64,000 bases of DNA from JAUIIK01 sp963745675 (GCA_963745675.1 CAVUYM010000012.1:330558-394557), one strand, 5' to 3'; shown: positions 35,982 to 43,443, counted from the stretch's first letter. A program made the numbers and translations. Notes: generated by a model from the letters alone, not told the origin.

Positions 35982-36000
35982 CTGAGAGAATCCTGTGAAT
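35982..36000. promoter_or_regulatory. 11-bp direct repeat in front of the regulator/kinase operon
   Basis: CTGAGAGA at 35982 and CTGTGAAT at 35993 are 11 bp apart; a weaker CCGGAAGA follows at 36004. It is nearly identical to the site at 36711, including the trailing AATTCGC. It is consistent with autoregulation by the OmpR-type protein. Confidence 0.65.
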
Positions 36001-36024
36001 TCGCCGGAAGAGAAACAGCGATTT

Positions 36025-36061
36025 CCCGCCGCCGGAGGCGTGGGGAACCTCCAGCGGCGGG
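36025..36061. terminator. Strong hairpin between exported-protein gene and regulator operon
   Basis: CCCGCCGCCGGAGG and CCTCCAGCGGCGGG pair over 14 positions with one mismatch and a 9-base loop. It lies past the stop of the minus-strand gene at 36177 and separates it from the regulator operon. The downstream T-run is modest on either strand. Confidence 0.65.
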
Positions 36062-36176
36062 TTGTTCTGTCAGACTGTCGTCATCTGGCCGATGTTAGAT
36101 CGTATCGGCGGTGGTTTCCTCTCCAGTTTCTTCCTGATTGCAACCAGGGCCAACAGGCTTAGCCAGGCCCTCGCGG

Positions 36177-36620
36177 TCAACCAGCGATTCCGTCTTCGCT
36201 TCCATCTCCGTCGCGAGCTCGTTCGGCGCGTTCCTGGGTTATGGATCCGTCTGCAACGCGTTCGTCCAGGTGCGCTTGAGCCGCAGCGATGATTGCACTA
36301 ACCAGTTCATCCCGGCCGACGCCATTGTCTGCTGCGTAGGTCGCCAGACTTGCGCCTTCCAGAAGAGCGGTGTGTACATCGTCTGCGCTCGTGCCCGTGA
36401 GCTCCGCGGTTATCTCCACCGCCTGATGTGCGCCGATGCGTCCATCGGCTCCACGACGTCCCTCGTGGGTTGTTTCCGTCGTTGGTGATGCATCCTCCTG
36501 CGCAGTCTGTGCTCCAACCAGATTGGGCAACAGCGCGAAGGCCAGCAGCGCGCCAGCGAGTATGAGCACGCCGCCGGTAATCAGGCGGGCGAGAGGAGAT
36601 GGTCCAGTTCGAGTCGTCAT
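36177..36620 (-). CDS. Small exported protein, regulon member
   Basis: About 147 residues from ATG 36620, which has AAAGGA about 8 bases upstream; ATGs at 36626 and 36629 sit too close to it. A membrane or signal segment (LITGGVLILAGALLAFALLPNLVGA) ends near residue 33. The mature part is hydrophilic: ASPTTETTHEGRRG, then a helical unit (HQAVEITAELTGTSADDVHT, ATYAADNGVGRDELVSAII) and an acidic/basic tail (ERAERARDGDG). The helical unit resembles the short DNA- or peptidoglycan-independent helix pairs seen in exported stress proteins, but I do not recognise a family. An 11-bp-spaced repeat lies 90 bases upstream. Confidence 0.7.
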   Translation of the reverse strand: MTTRTGPSPLARLITGGVLILAGALLAFALLPNLVGAQTAQEDASPTTETTHEGRRGADGRIGAHQAVEITAELTGTSADDVHTALLEGASLATYAADNGVGRDELVSAIIAAAQAHLDERVADGSITQERAERARDGDGSEDGIAG

Positions 36621-36636
36621 TGACATCATCCTTTCT

Positions 36637-36653
36637 GACTCGACGGTCGAGTC
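36637..36653. promoter_or_regulatory. Palindrome next to the exported-protein start
   Basis: GACTCGA-CGG-TCGAGTC is a perfect 7+3+7 inverted repeat 17 bases upstream of the minus-strand start codon. In the RNA it forms a stem just before the ribosome site, so it could act on translation or as an operator. Confidence 0.35.
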
Positions 36654-36710
36654 TTTCGGACCTGGAGCGGCCATCGCTCCATAGGCCTATACATAGTCAA
36701 GCGGTCAAGT

Positions 36711-36740
36711 CTGAGAAGTTTCTGTGAATTCGCTGGTGCA
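36711..36740. promoter_or_regulatory. 11-bp direct repeat upstream of the exported-protein gene
   Basis: CTGAGAAG (36711), CTGTGAAT (36722) and CTGGTGCA (36733) follow at exact 11-bp steps. The first two units match the site at 35982 (CTGAGAGA / CTGTGAAT, both followed by TCGC). A putative OmpR-type operator about 90 bases before the start codon. Confidence 0.65.
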
Positions 36741-37042
36741 TTCGTAGGAATTGCCGCCCGGATTCGTTTCTTCCACCAAATTGAACGTACGTCTCCTGTT
36801 TCTGTCCAGATCAGACACCCAAAGGGTGTCATCCCGAAGCTTGTCGAGGGATCTACGTCCAATATCATCAAACGAGCGAGGAACAAGATCTTTCGTACCC
36901 ACGCGGTGGGTGCCCAGCTGCGCTCCGCTCAAGATGAGACCGAGGTTGCCCATGGTTGATCTTTCCGGCCTAAAGGTGCTCATTGCCGACCGAGCCACGA
37001 TAACTACCTTGAATTAGGAGGAACAAGTGCCGCCCAGATTGC
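36741..37042. repeat. Hairpin-rich intergenic repeat region
   Basis: It contains GACACCC-AAA-GGGTGTC (36814-36830) and ACCCACGCGGTGGGT (near 36897), around text such as TCATCCCGAAGCTTGTCGAG and GCTCCGCTCAAGATGA. That text resembles common dispersed intergenic repeats (TCATCCTGAGCTTGTCGAAGG-like). No gene is evident. Confidence 0.4.
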
Positions 37043-37083
37043 ACGCCAACAGCGCGCGGAACAATTCCGCGCGCTGTTGGCGT
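37043..37083. terminator. Perfect 19-bp hairpin after the diguanylate cyclase gene
   Basis: ACGCCAACAGCGCGCGGAA and its exact complement flank a 3-base loop (CAA). It sits about 60 bases past the stop codon of the minus-strand GGDEF gene. There is no T-run on either side, so it may be a processing or stabilising stem rather than a classic terminator. Confidence 0.5.
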
Positions 37084-37141
37084 CCGATGATATCGAGATT
37101 AAGTGAGGCCTCTTGACGTCAGTCCAAACCCACGGGCATGA

Positions 37142-38020
37142 TCAAGCACACGTGCGCTGCGCTCCGACGACCGGCAAGGTGAAGTCCCGAGTCCGTGGCA
37201 ACTCCTGGACCGAATGTGACGCGAAGCTGACGCAGTCTTTGCCCCGGCGTTTGGCTTCGTACATGGCTGCGTCAGCATCGGCGAGCAGGTCTTCGGCCGA
37301 TATCCCGTTCATCTCGGGCCAGGCGATACCAATACTGGCGCTGACGTGCACAGCCGAGTTGTGAAGCCATACTGGATGCCGCAGCGCTGCCAGAATACGC
37401 TCGGCAGTCGCAGCCGTTGCAGGTTGGGCAGCACGATCGCAAAGGTCAAGCACAATCACAAACTCGTCGCCTCCAATTCGGCCGACGACATCGCCTCTAC
37501 GGGTACACCCTACTAGCCGGTCCGCTAGTTCAATCAGAAGCGCGTCGCCAGCGGCGTGACCGTACTGATCGTTGACCGCCTTGAAGCTATCAAGATCCAG
37601 GAACAGTGCCGCGGTATCCATGCTCTTCGTCCGACTCAAGCGTTGCTCGAGATGGGCTGTGAGGAAGGCTCGATTCGCAAGGCCAGTCAGCGGGTCCAAT
37701 GAAGCAGCTCTGTGCAATTCAGCCCGAATCTGTCGCTGGGCTCTTAGTGCCGATTCGAGGGAGCGCACGATCTTTGCTATGCGGTAGAAGACGATGCCGA
37801 AGAGAACACTTGAGACAACCGCGGCGATCACCAGGCTCACGGGCAACACAGATAACGATTGAAGAACGAGGACAGCAACACCAATAAGAGCAAGGGGTGT
37901 GAGGGCCAGCAGCTTCTTACCAGCTGGAGATGGCGCTGATTCGACACTCTCAGGCTGCGCCTTGTCCACGTGATGACCATCAATTCTGCGTTGTAGCGTT
38001 TTCATACGCGCCCTTCGCAA
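37142..38020 (-). CDS. Membrane diguanylate cyclase (GGDEF)
   Basis: 292 residues. Two hydrophobic helices at about 37-85 (LLALTPLALIGVAVLVLQSL and PVSLVIAAVVSSVLFGIVFY) are followed by a coiled linker and a GGDEF domain from about 105. The domain has DPLTGLANRAFL, LFLDLDSFKAVNDQYGHAAGD, the intact GRIGGDEFVIVL, and an RxxD inhibitory site (RRGD) five residues before it, so product feedback is expected. No sensor domain beyond the helices is visible. An 11-bp-spaced CTGAGA/CTGTGA repeat 79 bases upstream suggests control by the regulator at 35199, linking that two-component system to c-di-GMP. ATG 38005 is an alternative start. Confidence 0.9.
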   Translation of the reverse strand: MRRARMKTLQRRIDGHHVDKAQPESVESAPSPAGKKLLALTPLALIGVAVLVLQSLSVLPVSLVIAAVVSSVLFGIVFYRIAKIVRSLESALRAQRQIRAELHRAASLDPLTGLANRAFLTAHLEQRLSRTKSMDTAALFLDLDSFKAVNDQYGHAAGDALLIELADRLVGCTRRGDVVGRIGGDEFVIVLDLCDRAAQPATAATAERILAALRHPVWLHNSAVHVSASIGIAWPEMNGISAEDLLADADAAMYEAKRRGKDCVSFASHSVQELPRTRDFTLPVVGAQRTCA

Positions 38021-38098
38021 CCATGCCTGGTGGCAACTCTTGATTTTGTGCTGGAGTAGTGCTGGTCTCTATTGATGTTCCTAGCTAAGCAACGGAAC

Positions 38099-38139
38099 CT
38101 GAGAAAACCCTGTGAGTTCCTATAGGCTTTCTTGAGAAT
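38099..38139. promoter_or_regulatory. 11-bp direct repeat upstream of the diguanylate cyclase
   Basis: CTGAGAAA at 38099 and CTGTGAGT at 38110 are 11 bp apart, and TTGAGAAT follows at 38132, 22 bp (two turns) further on. The orientation relative to the gene is the same as at the other three sites. Confidence 0.6.
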
Positions 38140-38279
38140 CGATCCATGGCCAGGTAGAAGGTAGCGAAGGGGCTACGTAGCGGGATCATCCCGCGGGCGC
38201 ATATCACCAGAATGCAGGCATGCAATATCCACCCTCTCGAGGGCTTCCGAGTGGCGCAATGCGCGGGTGTGACCTGATC

Positions 38280-39062
38280 TCAGCTCAGATCGACCGGCGC
38301 GCTGTCCTGCGGCTCGAAGCCGATCTCTTCTCTGGCGTTATCGAGCGACCAGAATTTTCGCGGGTTGTTCGACATGCCGTAGTAGATCCCATAGTTGATC
38401 TGATCGGCGTCGAGACACTTCGCGATGAGCTGTGAGCAGTCGCGCTTTGAGAGCCAGATCGTTCGCAACCGTCCGTAGAAGTCGTCGGCCGTCCGAAGAT
38501 CGAGCCAGTCGGAGCCGGTCTGTTCGGCAGGATGCGGATCGTCGTCAGCCCGCACCCAGCCAATGCGCAGACAGAAGACGCGCATGCCGAAGGCGTCAAC
38601 GTAGTAGCGTCCCATCGCTTCACCGAATGCTTTCGAAACGCCGTAGTAGCTGTCGGGCCGGATCTGGACGGTCGTGTCGATCTGGCGCTCGTCGTCGAGG
38701 GCATAGATGCCCGGCGCGCCTTCGACCTCGTAGCCGCCGACGGCATGGTTGCTGCTGGCGAAGACGACGCATTCGACCCCGGCGCGACGGGCTGCCTCAT
38801 AGACGTTGTAGGTTCCGACGATGTTGTTCTTGTGAATCGATTCCCACGGCGAGGTCACCCCGACATCAGCCGCCAGGTGAACGACGGCGTCCATCCCCTC
38901 GAAAGCCGGCTGAATCGCGTCGAGATCGGCGATGTCAGCCACGGTGCTGGGGAACTCCTGTGGGGTCAGGGTAATCCCGCTGAATTCGTAGCGGTCGCCG
39001 TAGTCTTCCCGCAGCGCCGTCCCGATCGTGCCTTCAGCTCCGGTAATAAGAACTTTCTTCAT
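38280..39062 (-). CDS. NAD-dependent epimerase/dehydratase (uronate-dehydrogenase-like SDR)
   Basis: 260 residues of extended short-chain dehydrogenase fold. KVLITGAEGTIGTAL is the GxxGxxG nucleotide loop, DAVVHLAADVGV the second cofactor segment, FASSNHAVGGYE holds the catalytic Ser region, and YYGVSKAFGEA is the YxxxK motif. The short length and SSNHAVG match uronate dehydrogenases and related sugar-acid enzymes better than classic UDP-sugar epimerases. The substrate is unproven. It ends in QDSAPVDLS. Monocistronic on the minus strand and divergent from the DUF6282 gene, which could share a catabolic theme. Confidence 0.85.
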   Translation of the reverse strand: MKKVLITGAEGTIGTALREDYGDRYEFSGITLTPQEFPSTVADIADLDAIQPAFEGMDAVVHLAADVGVTSPWESIHKNNIVGTYNVYEAARRAGVECVVFASSNHAVGGYEVEGAPGIYALDDERQIDTTVQIRPDSYYGVSKAFGEAMGRYYVDAFGMRVFCLRIGWVRADDDPHPAEQTGSDWLDLRTADDFYGRLRTIWLSKRDCSQLIAKCLDADQINYGIYYGMSNNPRKFWSLDNAREEIGFEPQDSAPVDLS

Positions 39063-39202
39063 CGTCTCTCTTTTCGTCTTGTTTACGTCGCCAACGACTG
39101 CTGCAGTCTATTCCCCAGGAAATACCTTACCGTCACATCGTAGTAGAAGATGCTGCTGAGGGGGGTAAGCGGACATAGGGCTAGAATGCAGTCTGTACCG
39201 TA

Positions 39203-40252
39203 ATGAACACCGTTGCTACTCATGAACCTCGTTCCGAATGGAGAAACTCAAGAATGTTCTTACCTGAAGGTCGCACCCTGGAGATGAGTGAACAGCTCCT
39301 GCTCGGGGCAATCGATATTCATGTCCATGCCGGTCCACACATTTTCAGTAGTCCTCGTCGGGTAAACCCGGTAGAGGCAGCAATCCAGGCCCGCGATGCG
39401 GGGATGAGAGCCATCGTTTACATGGATGTGTTCGAAATGAGCACCGGAACTGCCTGGATCGTCAGCCAGGTTGTCCCGGATTTCCCCGTGTTTGGCGGCA
39501 TTATCCTCAACACCGTCTACGGCGGGATGAATCCCCGTGCGGTGAAGACTGCACTTCACTATGGCTCGGGGGCGAAATTCGTATCGTTCGGAGCGCACTC
39601 GACCTATTTCCAGGCCAAGAAGGAAGGCCGGGTAGTTGACGGAAAGTTCGTGCCGTTGAGCGAGCTCTATCCCAAGTTCGCGGAGGAAGAGCTGTCACGC
39701 GCGATCCGGATACCTCTTGACGGTGAGGTCGGCCCCGAGCTCCATGAGATCCTGCAGCTCATCTCCGACAATCCAGACGTCTACTTGAACACTGGCCATG
39801 TGTCGAACGACGAGGCGTTGCGTCTCCTCGATCTTGCGGCCGAGTATGGGATCAAGAAGACACTGGTGGCGAGCTCGGTGACAAAGAACATGTCGATCGA
39901 AGAGCAGAAGCTTGCGGCAAGCAAAGGCGCGTTCATCGAGCACACGCTGGCGGCATTCACCCACACGACTTCCATTCCAAAGACGCACTACTACGTCGAA
40001 CGCGAGTATGCAGCGATGGATGAGGGCATCAGCCTGGGGCAGAGTGGAGCGGTCCGGCAAGTAGGCGAGGAGATTGAGGCGGTTGGGGCCGAGCACTGTA
40101 TTCTGGCGACCGACTTTGGCGTCTATACGCTCCCGCCCCCGGTCGAAGGCTTGCGAGAATTCATCGCCTGCATGCTTGATGTTGGGATTCCCGCGGATGA
40201 CGTACGGCGCATGGTCAGCACAAATCCGGCTGCACTGCTGGGTCTCGAGTAG
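39203..40252 (+). CDS. DUF6282 family amidohydrolase-like protein
   Basis: Up to 349 residues. The core starts LLLGAIDIHVHAGPHIFSSPR, an amidohydrolase-type HxH metal motif after strand 1. LNTGHVSNDEALRLLDLAAEYG and HCILATDFGVYTLPPPVEG follow, where relatives have later His/Asp positions. This matches the DUF6282 family as I recall it, whose reaction is not established. ATG 39203 gives the longest form. ATG 39254 has a better ribosome site (GGAGA) and ATG 39284 starts just before the conserved core, so the true start may lie at either. Confidence 0.75.
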   Translation: MNTVATHEPRSEWRNSRMFLPEGRTLEMSEQLLLGAIDIHVHAGPHIFSSPRRVNPVEAAIQARDAGMRAIVYMDVFEMSTGTAWIVSQVVPDFPVFGGIILNTVYGGMNPRAVKTALHYGSGAKFVSFGAHSTYFQAKKEGRVVDGKFVPLSELYPKFAEEELSRAIRIPLDGEVGPELHEILQLISDNPDVYLNTGHVSNDEALRLLDLAAEYGIKKTLVASSVTKNMSIEEQKLAASKGAFIEHTLAAFTHTTSIPKTHYYVEREYAAMDEGISLGQSGAVRQVGEEIEAVGAEHCILATDFGVYTLPPPVEGLREFIACMLDVGIPADDVRRMVSTNPAALLGLE

Positions 40253-40336
40253 CAAGATCTTATCCGGCCTGCCTGGGCGATGGCACACATGGCATAGAAC
40301 GATCTGAGCCGCGAATTAGCACTGACACGCAAGGCC

Positions 40337-40517
40337 AGATCCGACGTCTTGCCAGCCTTCAGGATACGGCTCTCCAGCGGGTGGCCGACGATCTCCTCCA
40401 GGCGGCGGGCTATCGCGATGACCGCGTCGAGGTCGACGCCGGTTTCGATGCCCATCAGATGCAGCATGTGGACGAGGTCTTCCGTTGCGACGTTTCCGGT
40501 ATGCGCCAGGGGCGTGG
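40337..40517 (-). pseudogene. Remnant 3' end of a second HMG-CoA-lyase-like gene
   Basis: The text corresponds to the C-terminal part of the intact lyase at 41439-42362 (VATEDLVHMLHLMGIETG..., HPLESRILKAGKTSDLA). About ten base differences fall in 165 aligned bases and most are synonymous, so this is a diverged homologue and not a fresh duplication. One extra base (in GGCGCATACC) breaks the frame at its upstream side, and the rest of the gene is missing. Beyond KTSDLA the two copies part completely. It lies on the far side of the toxin-antitoxin pair from the intact gene. Confidence 0.8.
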
Positions 40518-40714
40518 AAGAAAAGCTCCTCTCCCCTTCTTTCCATCAGGACACAAGCGATGACGGTTATTTCCAGATTCACCAGACCGGCACGCTTATC
40601 TGGCTTAAGAGTGTAAGCTCTTATTCCAATCCGACAATCGAGCTCCCTCGAAGTACACTCATAGAGATTCCTTTTGGCACATGAGTTTCTCTACTACGTG
40701 AGGCAGTACACCCA

Positions 40715-41005
40715 ATGAAGCGGACAGTCACAACGTCCGAAGCCGCATCAAATTTGCAATCGCTGCTTGATGAAGTGCGAAAGACCCGGGGAGCCGTCGT
40801 CATAGCCGGTGAAACAGGAGACGACGTGGTGCTCGTGAGCGTCGGTGAGTACCGGCAAATCGAGCGGATGAAAGAACGTGCCTGGGATCTTGTACGAGAG
40901 ATTCGCGCACGCAATGTGGATCGTGATCCAGACAGAATATATCGAGACGTCTCAGACGTCGTTGAAGAGGTACGGCAAGAGCGGCGTGGGCGGCTACACA
41001 AATAA
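40715..41005 (+). CDS. Phd/YefM-type antitoxin
   Basis: 96 residues. MKRTVTTSEAASNLQSLLDE is followed by RKTRGAVVIAGETGDDVVLVSVGEYRQIE, the N-terminal DNA-binding fold of Phd/YefM antitoxins. A charged C-terminal helix (RIYRDVSDVVEEVRQERRG) would bind the toxin. The toxin gene overlaps its 3' end by about 20 bases, the usual antitoxin-first order. Such antitoxins normally repress their own promoter. The local AT content (40550-40720) is higher than in the neighbouring genes, which supports acquisition. Confidence 0.85.
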   Translation: MKRTVTTSEAASNLQSLLDEVRKTRGAVVIAGETGDDVVLVSVGEYRQIERMKERAWDLVREIRARNVDRDPDRIYRDVSDVVEEVRQERRGRLHK

Positions 41006-41438
41006 GCCCAGAGCTGTTCTCGATACCAATGTGTTCGTTAGCGGCCTTATTAGTTCCCGAGGGGCACCGAGCCAAATTCTCCAAATGTTGGAGGCTAAAC
41101 GCTTTACCCTCGTCGTCGGAGCCGAACAGCAGGAGGAACTTCGAGATGTCTTATTGCGCCCATTCCTCAGAAACAATTATGGGGTGCCGGGTGACCGAGT
41201 TGAAGAACTGCTCGATCTGATCGATGAGATTGAACTGTCGACGGATTCGTTGCCAACATCAATCATCGTGCGCGATCCCAATGATCAAGAAATCTTGCGG
41301 TCTGCATTGTCAGGACGTGTCGATTTTCTCGTCACCGGTGACGACGATCTTCTAGTGTTGGCGGGAGCACCTGCCGTAGCACCGCTGCAGATTGTCACCC
41401 CGCGCCAATTCATCGAACTACTCGAGTCGGGAGACTGA
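40986..41438 (+). CDS. PIN-domain toxin (putative RNase)
   Basis: About 150 residues from GTG 40986; the open frame extends upstream but that part is not PIN-like and overlaps the antitoxin fully. AVLDTNVFVSGLISSRGAPS carries the first PIN acid. EQQEELRDVLLRP has the second acidic position, and DPNDQEILRSALSGRVDFLVTGDDDLL supplies the third cluster. The closest family is the PIN toxins of the COG1569 type. PIN toxins cut RNA in a Mg2+-dependent way and are held inactive by the partner antitoxin. It ends 1 base before the 3' end of the convergent lyase gene. Confidence 0.87.
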   Translation: MGGYTNKPRAVLDTNVFVSGLISSRGAPSQILQMLEAKRFTLVVGAEQQEELRDVLLRPFLRNNYGVPGDRVEELLDLIDEIELSTDSLPTSIIVRDPNDQEILRSALSGRVDFLVTGDDDLLVLAGAPAVAPLQIVTPRQFIELLESGD

Positions 41439-42362
41439 CTACGCTGTCGTCACTACTGCTAGATCCGACGTCTTGCCAGCCTTCAGAATTCGGCTCTCCA
41501 GCGGGTGGCCGACGACTTCCTCCAGGCGTTGGGCTATCGCGATGACCGCGTCGAGGTCGACACCGGTTTCGATGCCCATCAGATGCAGCATGTGGACGAG
41601 GTCTTCCGTCGCGACGTTGCCAGTAGCGCCGGGGGCGTAGGGGCAGCCGCCGAGGCCCCCGGCGGCGCTATCGTAGTGGTCGATACCTGCCTGCAAACCA
41701 GCGACGACATTTGCCAGCGCCATCCCGCGGGTGTCGTGCAGGTGCAAGGTCCAGCCAATATCAGGAAAGCGTTCCTGCAGCCGCATCATCGTCTCATAGA
41801 TCTGGGCCGGATTCGCCATCCCGGTCGTGTCACCGAGTGAGACGTGTTCGATACCGAGCGCGACATACTCCCCGACAACCCACATCAACTGCTCCAGCGG
41901 CACTTCGCCTTCATACGGGCAGCCGAAGGCGACGGCAAGGCCACCATGCACCTCTGCGCCATGCTGCCCGGCCAGATCGATGACAGCGGGGAATCCAGCC
42001 AACGTCTCCGCTATCGCCCGGTTGCCATTCTCCCGATTGTGAGACTCGCTGGCGGAGAGCATCAGGTGCCAGACATCGACCGCCGTCGTGGCAGCCCGTT
42101 GCGCTCCGCGCAGATTCGGCACCAGCGCGTCGTAGCAAACGCCTGGCTGCTTTGTGATACCGGCGATCACTTCCTCAGCATCCCTGAGCTGTGGGATTGC
42201 GCGCGGGTGGACCAAGGAAGTCGCCTGAATCTCGGTCACACCCGTCTTCGATAGCGCGTCGATAATCTCGATCTTCGTTGCGGTCGGGATCCACACCGTC
42301 TCCGGTTGGAAGCCGTCCCGTGGGCAGACTTCGTGGATCGTTACTCGCTCCGGAAACTGCAT
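41439..42362 (-). CDS. Hydroxymethylglutaryl-CoA lyase-like enzyme
   Basis: 307 residues of the DRE-TIM (HMGL-like) fold. VTIHEVCPRDGFQPE holds the catalytic Arg and metal Asp, SASESHNRENGNR is typical of HMG-CoA lyases, LHLHDTRGMALANV has the metal His pair, and GGLGGCPYAPGATGNVATED is the signature with the catalytic Cys. It probably splits HMG-CoA or a related 3-hydroxy-3-methylacyl-CoA in leucine or organic-acid breakdown. Its last residues (KTSDLAVVTTA) differ from the remnant copy at 40337, and the stop abuts the toxin gene. The C-terminus therefore looks reshaped by the insertion of the toxin-antitoxin pair. Confidence 0.9.
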   Translation of the reverse strand: MQFPERVTIHEVCPRDGFQPETVWIPTATKIEIIDALSKTGVTEIQATSLVHPRAIPQLRDAEEVIAGITKQPGVCYDALVPNLRGAQRAATTAVDVWHLMLSASESHNRENGNRAIAETLAGFPAVIDLAGQHGAEVHGGLAVAFGCPYEGEVPLEQLMWVVGEYVALGIEHVSLGDTTGMANPAQIYETMMRLQERFPDIGWTLHLHDTRGMALANVVAGLQAGIDHYDSAAGGLGGCPYAPGATGNVATEDLVHMLHLMGIETGVDLDAVIAIAQRLEEVVGHPLESRILKAGKTSDLAVVTTA

Positions 42363-42456
42363 GGCTGAACACTCCTCGCGTCATCTCTTGAATATGAGGC
42401 GAGTGTACCCCCAATCCCGAACGCCGAATGAATGGTGCGACGTGCTGGCCGCCGCC

Positions 42457-42942
42457 TCAGTCTGAACCGAGTGTTGCGTTCAGGCCGTCGATGAGATCTT
42501 GTTTCTCCTGGGCGGACAGGACAGCATCGCGATGCATGTAGGTGTACGACGATGGCGGCATGCTGCCACGCCGGACTGTCCCTGCAGCTTCATCGGTTTC
42601 GCGGTGAGGCTTGTCCCACTCCGAGACGTTGAGGTGTGCCCGGCCCTCATCGACGTGGTTCTGAACGAGCCATGAAATCGGGGCGACGTTGGTGTACCAC
42701 GGCCATTCCGTTTCGTTGCTATGGCAATCGGCGCAAGCCCGATCCCATAGCTCTGCGGTGCGTGGGCTATCCCATACGACAGCCTGAGTGACAGGTGGAT
42801 TGTTGTGTGCCCGTCCGTAGGGGATGAGCTGAATTGCAAGCAGCCCGGCGACTATCCCGATTCCACCCCAGCGGACAATGCGCCACCAGTTGTATCGAAA
42901 ACGCCGGGCTGCCGGTCGCTCCTGGGTAGTGTCTTCCTCCAT
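42457..42942 (-). CDS. Membrane-anchored haem-binding (CxxCH) protein
   Basis: 161 residues. I place the start at ATG 42942, which has AGGAGGT 5 bases upstream. One N-terminal helix (IVRWGGIGIVAGLLAIQLIPYG) anchors an external domain with RACADCHSNETEWPWYTNVAPISWLVQNHVDEGR. This is the Haem_bd family pattern: CxxCH followed by the ETxWPWY and WxxxxHVxEGRxxxN segments. A MPPSSYTYMHRDA region may supply the second haem ligand. It diverges from a flavin/haem redox operon with shared operator repeats between them, so it probably serves the same electron-transfer system. Confidence 0.85.
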   Translation of the reverse strand: MEEDTTQERPAARRFRYNWWRIVRWGGIGIVAGLLAIQLIPYGRAHNNPPVTQAVVWDSPRTAELWDRACADCHSNETEWPWYTNVAPISWLVQNHVDEGRAHLNVSEWDKPHRETDEAAGTVRRGSMPPSSYTYMHRDAVLSAQEKQDLIDGLNATLGSD

Positions 42943-42963
42943 CAATACCTCCTGATTCAAGCG

Positions 42964-42989
42964 CTGGTTCCCGTTACGGTTGGAACCAG
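42964..42989. promoter_or_regulatory. Hairpin in the leader of the haem protein gene
   Basis: CTGGTTCC and GGAACCAG form an 8-bp stem with a 10-base loop, 22 bases upstream of ATG 42942. It may be a leader stem or an operator. Confidence 0.35.
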
Positions 42990-43026
42990 TCGCGCAAGAT
43001 GACCGGATTGATTCTGGTCTGCCTTC

Positions 43027-43076
43027 ATTTGAGAAATATTTGAATGACGAATACGCGCTTCAAATGTACTTCAAAT
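43027..43076. promoter_or_regulatory. Opposed pairs of 11-bp-spaced repeats in a divergent promoter
   Basis: ATTTGA occurs at 43027 and 43038 and its complement TTCAAAT at 43059 and 43070: two head-to-tail pairs, each with an 11-bp step, facing one another. This is the spacing of OmpR-family sites and the layout expected when one regulator serves both directions. The likely binder is the regulator at 45457. Confidence 0.65.
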
Positions 43077-43110
43077 TCCCAACTAACAATATATAGACAG
43101 CAGATTGTCG

Positions 43111-43134
43111 TGGCGCTCTTGAGCGCCAGTGTTT
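43111..43134 (+). terminator. Terminator-like stem in the leader of the redox operon
   Basis: TGGCGCT-CTTG-AGCGCCA followed by GTGTTTT has the form of an intrinsic terminator. It lies only 19 bases before ATG 43153, in the leader of the plus-strand operon; the gene upstream is transcribed away from it. It could be an attenuator. Confidence 0.5.
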
Positions 43135-43152
43135 TATAGAAGGAGTTCATGA

Positions 43153-43443
43153 ATGTCTCGCATTAGTGCGTTATGGACCGCCGGGGCCGTAGCGTTGTTA
43201 TTCGCATTGATCGTGGGTGCTGTGCTATTGCGCCCGATTCTTAGCGTAGACGCTGGCGTCTCCAACGCGAATAGCCAAAGCACCATCTCTACTCCGGGCC
43301 AGGATAGCCCTCTCTCGACTGATGGCAGCCCGGTGCAGCTGGGGGACAACGAAAATGGCAGTAGTGGTGGGCAGAACGGCGCAGACGTAAGTAACCGTGT
43401 GTTTGGTGATGATCATGAGAACGAGCACGAGACTGGCGATTAG
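43153..43443 (+). CDS. Small exported/anchored protein, acidic tail
   Basis: 96 residues. One helix (ALWTAGAVALLFALIVGAVLL) follows a short MSRIS, then a hydrophilic, mostly disordered tail: SNANSQSTISTPGQDSPLST, then NENGSSGGQNGADVSNRVFG, ending DDHENEHETGD, which is rich in Asp, Glu and His. AAGGAG sits 7 bases before the ATG. It is the first gene of the operon with ApbE and the ferric-reductase-like protein. No family is recognised. The His/acid tail could bind metal. That is a guess. Confidence 0.65.
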   Translation: MSRISALWTAGAVALLFALIVGAVLLRPILSVDAGVSNANSQSTISTPGQDSPLSTDGSPVQLGDNENGSSGGQNGADVSNRVFGDDHENEHETGD

